64,000 nucleotides of DNA, taken from assembly GCA_032433765.1 (NCBI GenBank), contig JAVIAB010000159.1, positions 61,381,810 through 61,445,809 of the forward strand, in the 5' to 3' direction. Source of the stretch: Megaustenia siamemsis (taxonomy: Eukaryota; Mollusca; Gastropoda; Stylommatophora; Ariophantidae). Positions 54,712-64,000 of the stretch are shown one piece after another. A program made the translations under genes and the position numbers. The notes under the pieces were generated by a model. The model worked only from the letters and a program-made list of their open reading frames with translations. It did not search any database and was not told where the DNA came from. Each line of letters starts with the position of its first letter. Within the stretch, counting starts at the first letter, position 1.

Positions 54712-54960
54712 AATCATCATCGAGTGTCGTCTCCGCATCGAAGGTCGGCTATCATGGTGTGCCATCCGCTCTGTCTCTTGCTTTGATGGCGCAGGTTGTT
54801 ATAAGCTGACTTGTCCATCTTTTGATGTTATTTGTCAATGTTAGTTATGGTCGTCCTCTGCTTCTATTACATTGTATTTTCCCTTCGAATATTACTTATA
54901 GTAGGCTGTTGTGTCTTTTAACATGCCCCACAACTTTCATTTGTTTTGTTCTAATTAATT
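54712..54960 (-). pseudogene. LINE 3' end, minus strand
   Basis: (GAT)n at 54713-54720, then minus-strand 'MAHHDSRPSMRRRHSMM' region. Related to the 3' ends at 29.9 and 34.3 kb. Truncated and broken. Confidence 0.68.
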
Positions 54961-54964
54961 AATA

Positions 54965-55056
54965 AAAGATTAGCGAGTGACATTATGACATGCATGAAAG
55001 ACCGAGAGTGTGGAGAGAGATGATCGTCTACGTCAGCCGGCATGGCATCTGATTAT
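54965..55056 (+). pseudogene. LINE 3' end, plus strand
   Basis: Reads 'CMKDRECGERDD'/'VWREMIVYVSRHGI' with stop and an (ATT)n tail at about 55043-55055, directly followed by the 33-bp minisatellite. Confidence 0.65.
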
Positions 55057-55059
55057 TAT

Positions 55060-56050
55060 TATTTGAGGTAACATTAGAATACAATTGTTGCAGATTTGTG
55101 GAAAGATTATAATATATTATTTGACCATTTTTTATCAATATTACAATACACTAGTTCACTATTTTGAAGTTAGATAAACATTTACTAGTTGTCAATTTCT
55201 CGAAATAATATAATTTATTACTTTGCCTATTTGTGATAAGATTAGAATATATTACTCTCTATTTGTGAAGAGAAGAGACTCATGAAAAAGGATGGTAAAC
55301 CCTGTTGATCAGCGAGCCTGGCCTGTTCATTATGTGACCGCGTGTGTTTGTCAAACATTGGTAGAATTAACCACGAGAGAAGCTGTTCGGCAAAAACAAT
55401 ACCTAAAAAAAATACGCAATAGCCTCCACTAGACCGTCTGACAAGACGAAAAGGGCCATATATATACATATATTTGTGATAAAATAAAATACATTACTTG
55501 ACTATTTGTGATAAGATTAGAATATATTTTCTGATATTTGTGATAAGAGTAGAATATATTAGTTGACTAATTGTTATACGATTAGAATATATTACTTAAC
55601 TATTTGTGATAAGAGTAGAATATATTAACTGACCATTTTGTGATAAGATTAGAATATATTACTGGACTATTTGTGATAAAATTATAATATATTAATTGAA
55701 TATTTGTGATAAGATTAGAATACATTACTTGACTATTTGTGATAAGATTAGAATATATTACATGATTATTTGTGATAAGAGTAGAATATATTACTTCATT
55801 ATTTGTGATATGATTAGAATATGTTACATGACTAATTGTGATAATTTACAATATATTACTTGACTATTTGTGATAATGTTGGAATATATTACTTGACTAT
55901 TTGTGATAAGTTAGGAATCTATTGTTTGTCTATTTGGGATAAAAGTAGAAAACATCAGCTTATTATTTGTTGCAAAGTTACAATATACGCGTTGACTATT
56001 TCTAGAAAAAAAATAAGGAAGAGTTGATTATTTGTTGAAATATTACAATA
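55060..56050. repeat. ~33-bp AT-rich minisatellite (~28 copies)
   Basis: Degenerate units 'gattagaatatattacttga' + 'ctatttgtgataa' at 31-33-bp steps; same family as 48470-48675. A unique ~220-bp stretch interrupts it near 55260-55470. Confidence 0.88.
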
Positions 56051-57441
56051 AACTATACCGCCGTCACAAATGTTTGCCGTTTCAATTTCTGGAATTTCTC
56101 AGCAAATATGTTTCCTAGAAACGTTTTTGCTACTTTTTGCACTGTCTTGTTTTTGCCCAAACTTTAATCTTTTAAAATCATAAATGTAATATAAACTGCA
56201 CATATTTATCAAAACCGTCATTTTCTTTCTTATTCTTATCAGTTTCTTAATACATTACTCCTCACACGGAATTAATTTGACAGTAGTGTAGTATATTTAT
56301 TCTATTTCACAAATCAAAGGTGTACAATTGTTCATCAGTAGGTAATACTCCGTAAAATGATTGCCGATATGTCAATGACTTTGTTCCGTCTAAGTACAGT
56401 TTTTAATTTCTTTAGCGTCAATAATTCTTTGTCTTTGAAAAATAGATAGATCTCGTTAGATCACTTCTTTGTTAAAGTTGTCCAATTTATATTTCAGCGG
56501 TTGCCCTATTTTGGTATGTGTATAAACATAACTTCAAAGAAGCAGATTTTTCCCATTTAGCCTCAAATGTAAAATATTTATATAATTCCAGTGTCGAGTT
56601 CTTGAAAGTAATGATTCTAGGTATAAACCCCATTCCCTGAATCCAGGCATTTTGAGTTAGGAAACTCCTCTGAATACTGCACTGAGATTCAGAAAACGAG
56701 GCAGTGACGCACATTTTCAGCGCTTTCGGAAATTCACGTTCATCTTGCGCAAATTCGTTTAAGATTTTGTTAAAAGAAAGATGAAATGAGTTAGTTTGAT
56801 CGGTTGGGGGAAAGCTACCACAATATTATATATAAAACGTGTAAATACTGACCAAGCCAGGACTAGGATAAATTTATGTATCTGCAAGAAGCAGAAATCT
56901 ATCCTAATTGCATGGCAAAAATTAAACATTTGTAAGACGTTGTTCTTAATGATATCAAAATAAATAAAAGAGCATTTTCCTTGCTTCACTAATGTTGGGA
57001 TATATATTATTAAACAACAACAAACATTTGTGAACGCTTTTATGAAGTTCCATTTAGTGACGCTTTATTTAGTGACGCCACATGTAATGACGCTCAATCC
57101 TCTTTGGTTATTTATAACTTATGGATGCTGGTTACGTTGTTTTATAGATCTGTGCAGTTTGTCTTAGTACATTGTAACACACATCAGGTGGTGGAGTGGG
57201 TATGGGTAGTTTCTGAATGTAACTGAGCTGATTCCATAAATAACATAGAATATAGAAGAGTCACGTAACACCCTCTCAACGTGCCCATATCATGAGTTCT
57301 TCATTCATCCCATTAGATAAATAAGCCCTTTATAATTTACCAGAATCAACAATCAAGACTGAATCCAACAAAACGATGTCAAAATTCACATCTTGAGCTT
57401 TTACCACATTCTTCAACATATAGAAACAATCTTACAACTTA
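56051..57441. other. No recognisable gene
   Basis: About 1.4 kb AT-rich. 'tttagtgacgc' is repeated three times near 57054-57090. Short frames (75-76 codons) are unconvincing. If the signal-peptide exon at 57443-57497 is real, an intron and later exons of that gene would lie here, but I could not assign them. Confidence 0.5.
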
Positions 57442-57442
57442 C

Positions 57443-57497
57443 CAACAAGAACCATGAAACAAGCCAGAGCTAGACAAGCCAACAGTGACATCGCCAT
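57443..57497 (-). CDS. Candidate first coding exon: signal peptide plus splice donor
   Basis: On the minus strand ATG at 57497 opens 'MAMSLLACLALACFMVLV', a near-ideal secretory signal core, and 55 nt later, after one base of the next codon, comes the consensus donor G|GTAAGT. The preceding 30 nt contain no in-frame upstream ATG next to this one other than that of an overlapping frame. Secretion of the product is predicted; product identity is unknown since later exons were not recognised. It could be a chance match, but hydrophobic exon plus consensus donor in phase is suggestive. Confidence 0.4.
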
Positions 57498-57689
57498 ATT
57501 GTAATAGGTGATGGATCTGAAGTTTATGTGTTTTTTGTTTTGTTTCGGCGAGTATTTCCGGTATTCTAACCGCGTTGAGGTCAATGAACTGTTGAAAGAG
57601 CAAGATGGCGTCTAATATGTTACAGTATTTGTCTTGATCGCCGTAAATAAAATAACATGTTTGTGTTGTATTTTTGTGTCTAATCCCGT

Positions 57690-58090
57690 GATCAAACTTG
57701 CTATTTGTTTGATACTGTGTCAGCAAATTTCTCTTTAATTCCTGGCTTTTTAAGAAACCCTACATTGATATAATGTCTACCCTTATGTGTTGTAGTATAT
57801 CTTTGCAATTTAAGTTTGGCTAGCAGAAGATGATGATCTGAAGCCACATATGCTTCTCTATATACTTTTACATCATCTAAGAAGGACTTACACTTTTTAC
57901 TAAGACATATGTGATCAATTTGACTCTCCGATGTATGATCCGATAACACTATGTAGCTTTATGTATTCTTTTATGTTGGAATATTGTTCCTCATAAGCTC
58001 ATTTTATTAAGATCACAAATGTTCGCGAATATCTCTCCATTCACATTCATTTCTCCAAGTCCATATTTTTTCCCATGATCCCTTGACCTA
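57690..58090 (-). pseudogene. LINE endonuclease C-terminal fragment
   Basis: Minus strand: 'DHGKKYGLGEMNVNGEIFA' near 58080-58020 and, after a shift, 'SESQIDHICLSKKCKSFLDD' and 'VKVYREAYVASDHHLLLAKL', the conserved SDH end of APE-type LINE endonucleases. No RT follows on this strand; truncated. Confidence 0.8.
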
Positions 58091-58149
58091 CACTGAGTGG
58101 GTTATATTGTGTATAATAAGCTCATGTATTCTATAAACACCTCTAATAG

Positions 58150-59535
58150 TACATGCGAACACATAATAACATGAACAATCCATTCAAAAGTTGGAACAAT
58201 CAACATCATCAGCGCCTATGCAACAACAGTTACAACAACCACATGCGATAAAGATAAATGTTGCGAGATGCTCCAAGTTACCTCTGATTCAATCCACAAA
58301 AATAGAACACCTTTACGTGCTGGACGATCTAAATGTACGCTTTATATCTGAAAATCAATCATGGCCATCATGCCTAGGTCATCATGGTGTTGGTAAAATT
58401 AACGATAATGGTCACATAATTCTAGAATGTTGGTCCCATTAGCAACCTGTGTGCTATCAACACATTCTTCATCGTTAAGAACCGACAAAAGGCAACATGG
58501 TGCCACCCAAGGTCCGTGCATAGGCACCAGCAAGACTTTGTCCTAGTTCGCAGACAACACTTAAATAATGTTAGAGTAACTAGAGCATACCAGAGCGTAA
58601 ACTGTTACACACAACCCACACTAGTCATTAGTAAAGTGATGACAACCACCAACAGGATAGATAAATCTAGAGAACCAACCAGTCCTAAGATTAATATCGC
58701 TCCAAACAAAATTACCCGACAACTGAGTTCTGTTCACGAATGCCTTCCAGAAACGCACTGAAAGAGCAGAAGACCTCGACAGTGACGATGATTCATTGAA
58801 CCGACTAAAGTCGCGCATCCTTGACTGTGGAATCTCTTCTCTTGTTAAAGATAAACACTCCACCAACGATTGGACTCAAGAAAACTCGATGAATCTCATA
58901 CCACTTGTAGAGAAGAACAAGGCTTTCCTAACCTTTAAGAATTACCCATGTTTGATCACAAAAGACCAATTCAAACAAGCAATAGCAGAAACGCAAGAGG
59001 AATGAAGGAGATATGCGAACGAGTATTGGTCAAATCTGTGCTCTACAATCCAGAAAGCTTCTCAGCTGCGAGATTCTCAAACTATGAATAGCAAGATCAT
59101 GATTGCTCTAGGCCCAACCATTTCAAAAATTTCTCCCTTAAAAGATGCAAACGGTGAGCTTATCAGTGACAAAACTAAACAGCTGGAAAGATGGGTCGAA
59201 CAATATTCAAGCCTCTACTCTGAAGACAGACCAGCAAGTCAACTCCTAGACCAGCTTGCCCCAAAAAAAACGTGTGCTGACCCAACTGGATAAAGAACCC
59301 ACATAGAAGAAACTTCATGATGTTGTTAATGACCTCTCACTTGGGACAGTCTCAGGTAACAATATACCCGCCGAAGTACTTAAGGACAATCTTGAACCAC
59401 TCCTGCCTAACCTCTACAAACTTCTTGTCGAATGCTAGAGAAACAGAGATATACTCCAAGCAAAGAAATATACTGAGGTTGTAGTATTATACAAGATAAC
59501 AAGAAACAAGGACGATTGTAATAACTATAGGTGTA
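58150..59535 (+). pseudogene. LINE endonuclease/RT N-terminal fragment
   Basis: Plus strand, several frames: 'LYVLDDLNVRF' (endonuclease GDFN-type block), 'HHGVGKINDNG', 'HQQDFVLVRRQHLNNVRVTR', 'LVISKVMTTTNR', then linker 'KARRPRQ'-type sequence, 'PLKDANGELISDKTKQLERW', and in shifted frames 'NDNIPAEVLKDN' and 'LYKLLVECWRNRDI' and 'NKKQGRL'. RT catalytic part missing beyond 59535. Opposite orientation to the endonuclease piece at 57.7-58.1 kb; decayed. Confidence 0.8.
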
Positions 59536-59879
59536 AACGTTATTCTTTCCGGTGTTATTCTATCATTTTAAATTAGACGTTCACACAATTGTTAATGCGT
59601 TCTATATTGTATGTTCATCATCAAGCGTGTTATTTATTGTAATTGCTGTGCTTGAGTTATCTGACCGTCAGGTCTCGAGGTGCAGGTTGGTCAAAAGGTT
59701 TATCACTCTCCTCCTGTCTAGTGATAAGACCCCGAGCACGTATCGTGACTCGCAGAAAACACGCTTTCAATCTCGGCAGGAAGGGTATGCGAATATCATC
59801 ACGTCTCTTAATGATTATTGAGTCTTCAATATTGAATTAGTGACTAAATCTTGATATGAGCGAGTAAGTGAATCTTTAA
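59536..59879. other. No recognisable feature
   Basis: Overlapping 65- and 89-codon plus-strand frames near 59552-59840 show an Arg/Ser-rich stretch in one frame; I cannot assign either. Confidence 0.45.
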
Positions 59880-60165
59880 TCTTTCAAATATCAACAGTTT
59901 ATCAAGTCAAAAGACAAACAACCAATTGTCTATGAACTCAATGAAAAATCCTATAAATAATGTTTATATTAATAGTGTATGATCTCTGGCAGCACCAGTC
60001 GTCCATGCAAAACTAATTGAAGATGAACAATTTAACAAGTCAAACGACAAACCACAAACCGCTCGTGAATTCATTGAACATTCCTATGAATCACGACCAT
60101 CTCAACAGTGAAGGATCTCTGGCAGCACCTGTCGTCCATGCAAAACTCGTTCAAGATGATCACTG
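59880..60165. repeat. 133-bp tandem duplication
   Basis: 'gatctctggcagcacc' at 59981 recurs at 60114; the copies share 'gtcgtccatgcaaaact' and the preceding 'caagtcaaa.gacaaac' block. Confidence 0.85.
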
Positions 60166-60553
60166 ATCTACTGCCCCTTCCCCTGTTCATCTCTGGCCCA
60201 GCTGTCTCCACTCTCAACTCACCCTCTCCTTGCCAACATTTCTAACTGCCACTAAACTACGTCATCGTATTTTCACGTCACTTTTCACTCTCTGCTCGTT
60301 GTACTGCATTACTTATTGTGGCATGCATCAATTCCGTCTTCAATTTCGTCTCCTGATCCTTTAGTGCGCAATTTCGCGTCTACATAGGGTTATCTCCCTC
60401 GTGAGTATAAGCGGGATGGTGAAATGAAAAAAAAATAGATATAGAAAAAAAATTAGAAAAACAACCGTATGGTTAAAGCTTCACGTAACAAGGTAACAAC
60501 ACAAAGCAGATCGACGTTTCGGCTCGATAGGTCATAAGAAGGATCACACATAT

Positions 60554-60556
<3 letters not shown>
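60166..60556. other. No gene; Penelope-like motif candidate
   Basis: 'gatcgacgtttcggctcgat' + 'aggtcataagaaggatc' at about 60508-60544 resembles the GACGTTTCGG...TCAT strings near hammerhead-like motifs of Penelope-type elements. 'agggttatctccct' lies near 60388. Nothing coding. Confidence 0.4.

Positions 60557-60648
<92 letters not shown>
60557..60648. repeat. (CA)n microsatellite
   Basis: About 45 CA units. Confidence 0.98.
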
Positions 60649-60650
<2 letters not shown>

Positions 60651-61049
60651 TAAATATATATATATATTTAAATTTAAAAAAATATATAATCATTTCGAAC
60701 GAAAAAAAGAGATAAAAAGACAATTAAAAATAAAACCTGCACTGTATAATTTCACAAAACAAAAAATAAATCAAAATAAGCATTTATTTAAGCGGTATCG
60801 TACATACCGATCTTCTGAACACAACACTATCTAGCTGCTTGCAGCAACGTTCGCGAACAGATTGTAAAGATTCGAAATGGCCGGCCTTAAATACGATACC
60901 TGATATGGCCCCGCCCCTAACATCTGTTTAATCTGTCCATTAGGGAACAGGCACATGATTGCAGTGCTGCGGCATAGCTGGTAGTAAGGAGACAGTGGGC
61001 GTAACGGGAGCCAGTGGGTGTAGGATGTAACGTGTACTTTAATAAAGTA
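60649..61049. other. Relative of the left end of the 44.4-kb insert
   Basis: 60943-61018 ('gggaacaggcacatgattgc', 'agtgctgcgg', '..gccagtggg') matches 44394-44456, so the two loci share a repeat family. The remainder is AT-rich and unassigned. Confidence 0.6.
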
Positions 61050-62735
61050 ATGGGTTATTAATAGTTATTCATGTCATTCTACTGTTCATAGTCATTCATC
61101 TGTCATCTGCAGACACTCAGAGCTGCCATTCATAGCCAATCATGTCATGTATCTGTCATGAGTATTCAGTCAACTGTCATTCATAGTCGTTCATGCCATC
61201 CATCTGTTATTTATAGTCATTATTATAATTAATCTGTCATCTGTGGTCACTCAGCTGTCATTCATGGTCACCCATGTCATTCATTTGTCGGAAAAAAAAT
61301 TCATGTCATTTATCTGTCATTCGCAGTCAGTAATATGTCAGTCATAGTCTCTTATGTCATTCCGAGTCACACATGTTAGTCATAATCATTATTCCATAAT
61401 ACTTATACTTAATTATTATTAAGCCATCCATTTTCCAGTTATAGTCACTCGTATCATTCATATATCAGTCATAGACATTCATGTAATCCATCTGTCGTTC
61501 GTAGTAATTCATAGTCAATCATGTTACTCATCTGTCAGTTATAGTCACTCGCATCATTCATATATCAGTCATAGACATTCATGTAATCCATTTGTTGTTC
61601 ATAGCAATTCATAGTCAATCATGTCACTTATCTGTCAGTTATAGTCACTCATGTTATTTATCTGGCATTCATAGTCGTTAATGGCATTCGTCTGTCTTTC
61701 CTAGTCAGTCATCTGTAATTCATAGTCTTTCTGTCATTCATCTCTAATCTATAGCAATTCCTGTGTCACACATGCCATTCATCTGCAAATAATATTCACT
61801 CGTGTCATTTAAATGTATGTCATACTTTAAATGTCATCCATCTGTAATTGGTAGATACTTATGTCATTCATCTGTCATTAATTTGTCATTCATAGTCAAT
61901 CATGCTATTAATCTGTCAATAATAGTCGCTATCGGTCATTTTTAATCATTCACCTCTCATTTATAGTCACTTATGTCATTCATAGTGCCTGTGCTATTCA
62001 TATGTCAGTCATAGTCATGCATATCATCAATCTGTCAGTCATTATCATTCATGTCTTTCATCTGTCATTTGTAGTAATTCATGTCAGATGTAGTATCTCA
62101 TGCCATTCAACTATCTTTCATAGTCACTCATGTCATTCATCTGTCAGTCATAGTCGCTCATGTTATTCATATGTCAGTGATCGACATTCAGTTCATTCAT
62201 CTATCAGTTGTAGTCACTAATGTCATCATATGTCATTGATAGGCATTCGCCTGTCATTTGACGTCATTCATTGTCTCTCATGGTATTCGTATGTCACTCA
62301 TGTCATTCTTCTGTAAGTTATAGTCACTCATTTGTCATTCATAGTTACAGAAGTCAATATTAGTCATTGTCAACAATATGTCATTCGTTGTCGTTCATAT
62401 GTCATTCTTAGTCACATGTCATTCATCAGTCACTCATAGTCACTCATGTCATTCATCTTTCAGTGGTAGTCACTTATGTCATGTAAATGTCTTTGATAGT
62501 AATTATGTCATATTTCTCTCTGTCTTAGTAATGTATATGTCATTCAATCTCCTTCATGTCATTCATCTGTCATTCCTTATCACTAATGTCATTAATCTGT
62601 CAGCAATATTCTGTAATGTCATTAGTAGTAATTCATATGTCAGCGGAAGTCTCTCATGTCATTCATTTATCATTCATAGTCACTTGTGTCATTCATCTGT
62701 CAGTCATAGTCACTCATACCATTCATAGTCTTAAA
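61050..62735. repeat. Degenerate ~30-bp minisatellite (~55 copies)
   Basis: Variations on 'tcattcatctgtcattcata' + 'gtcactcatg'. The period and triplet-like content leave His/Ser-rich frames open on the plus strand; rejected as genes. Confidence 0.9.
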
Positions 62736-62944
62736 AAAAGAGTCCTAAAACTATTTTTGGCACATTATTCCTAATATGTGGCTGTTTCATTTGTTGTTTC
62801 AGCATTAAAATGAAGTTTTGCTATAACGATTATCAAAATGCATTATTTTCATTTCTGCCTCTTCTCTTCCTCATCTTCTTCCTCTACCTCTACTTCTTTC
62901 TACTTTTCCTCCTCTGCTTACTCCTCTTCTTTTTTCTTCCTCTT

Positions 62945-63215
62945 TTCTTCCTCATTTGCCTTACAGCGTTAGAGGGGAGATATAATTTGCGGTCTTTTGC
63001 CCTTCTGTTCGCCTCTGCTGCTGTTATCTTTCCTAGTTCTTCTGATATTCCATCCAACCATCTTTTTCGTGGTCGGTCATTTGGTCTGGTATTCTCACAA
63101 CGTTTGTTGAAGGCTCGTTGTGTTGTGTTTTGAACTTTCTGCCTTGTCACGTGGCCAAACCATTTTATCTTGTTGTTTCTTCCTCTACCTCTTCTTTCTA
63201 CTTCTTCTTCCAAGT
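62945..63215 (-). pseudogene. LINE RT C-terminal fragment
   Basis: Minus strand 'NKIKWFGHVTRQKVQNTTQ', 'RAFNKRCENTRPNDRPRKRW', 'LDGISEELGKITAAEANRRA', 'KDRKLYLPSNAVRQMRK', followed by a Lys/Arg-rich (aag-type) simple stretch to 62870. The same tail as at 28.95 kb. Open but lacking the catalytic part. Confidence 0.8.
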
Positions 63216-64000
63216 CGTTCTGTTTCTTGCCATTCTTTTAAGATCATTCCATGTCTTCCCCATCATCTTCATCTCTGCTTCCATCTGTCTTCTCCAAGAA
63301 TCCCTTGGTCTTCCTCTTTGTCTTTTCCTCTGGGGATTCTGCGCCTGTTATGTAATACTCTCAGTTGGCTTCCGCAGTGTGTGTCCCATCCAGCGCCATC
63401 GTCTTCGCTGTATCTCTTTATCCACTGGTATTTGACTGGTACATTTCCATAAGTCTATGTTAGTGATTTTGTCCTGTCATTTCCATCCTTTTATTCTGCA
63501 TAAGCATCCATTAATGAAAGTCTGAATCTTCATGATTGTCATTTTTTTTGTTCTCCATGTTTCACAGCCATATAATAGGACTGAAATAACATTGGAGCTG
63601 AACATTTTTATTTTTTGTATTTAACCTAATTTCGTTGGATTTCCATATGCTTCTCTTTGCAATAAAAGCTCCTTCTTCTTTAGATATCCTTATTTTGGTA
63701 TAATTTTCTATTCCTCCCTCTTTATCTACATTGCTGTCCAGATATATGTAAGATTGTACGTCTTGTAGAGGTATTTCTCCTAATATTTTTTTGGTTATTG
63801 CAAATTGCATTAATTCTCATAATATTGGTCTTATCTCTATTAATTTTCAATCCTAGTCGTTGAGATCTCTCATGAATTATGCTCATTTTATCCTGCATCT
63901 GTTGATGGCTGTGTGATAAAAGCGCTATGTCATCAGCAAAATTTAACCAATTTGCTGGGCCAGTAATCTCTGGATTCCATTTCTGTTGTTTTGTGTTTTT
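63216..64000 (-). pseudogene. LINE RT fragment running off the right edge
   Basis: From the window edge leftwards: 'PANWLNFADDIALLSHSHQQ' (FADD catalytic motif near 63950), 'KMSIIHERSQRLGLKINRDK', then 'MQFAITKKILGEIPLQDVQS', 'YIYLDSNVDKEGGIE', 'RISKEEGAFIAKRSIWKSNE', and in other frames 'QRRRWRWMGHTLRKPTES' and 'KRQRGRPRDSWRRQMEAEMK'. Frameshifts and stops occur throughout. This family differs from the one at 62945-63215, so two LINE tails are fused near 63215. The 5' part lies outside the window. Confidence 0.85.

Overview
The window looks like repeat-dense, AT-rich genomic DNA from a metazoan, most probably a gastropod mollusc. That call rests on an EGF-rich secreted/receptor-like coding unit with a galactose-binding-like domain of the kind common in gastropods, on many small fragments of endonuclease/reverse-transcriptase LINEs with (GAT)n tails, on tRNA-derived SINEs, and on a hAT element. 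Nothing supports a bacterial or viral source. No complete host gene can be called with confidence; most long open frames are by-products of tandem repeats whose period is a multiple of three.

Layout. 1-3.1 kb is a 72-bp satellite. 3.2-4.0 kb is a dispersed repeat (RepA) carrying a SINE. 4.6-8.4 kb is a huge ACT/AGT trinucleotide array with an internal 1.3-kb duplication. 8.6-14.8 kb holds LINE and RNase H remnants, a 21-bp and a 17-bp array, the first copy of a repeat called element B, and a SINE. 16.4-17.9 kb carries an EGF-gene fragment, a ~38-bp minisatellite and element B. 18.4-22.1 kb is a 23-bp satellite. 22.1-28.8 kb is a degraded RNase H-bearing LINE split by a nearly pristine hAT transposon (23957-26628) with an intact 599-aa transposase, the only clearly intact ORF of the window. 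29-36 kb is LINE fragments, several minisatellites, a second RepA copy joined to element B, and a SINE with two tRNA-like heads. 36.1-38.6 kb is the longer, inverted counterpart of the 16.4-17.9 kb segment: element B, the same minisatellite, and an EGF/galactose-binding pseudogene with three in-frame stops.

39-56 kb is dominated by 23-, 27-, 28- and 33-bp minisatellites with LINE fragments embedded in or abutting them, a 1.52-kb insertion with 12-bp target duplications, a 206-bp foldback element and more SINE copies. 56-57.4 kb shows nothing recognisable, followed by one plausible signal-peptide exon with a consensus splice donor. 57.7-59.5 kb is endonuclease/RT LINE debris, 61-62.7 kb a degenerate 30-bp array, and the right edge runs into a further LINE.

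The most interesting structure is element B. Its four copies share both ends of a ~360-bp unit, but the unit stands alone in one place, is joined to RepA in another, and is joined to a minisatellite plus EGF exons in two others. This is the pattern expected of a mobile terminus that carries variable cargo. Target-site duplications visible by eye date the layers: SINEs into RepA and into LINEs, hAT into LINE, LINE into LINE, and a 1.5-kb retroposon-like insert into LINE.
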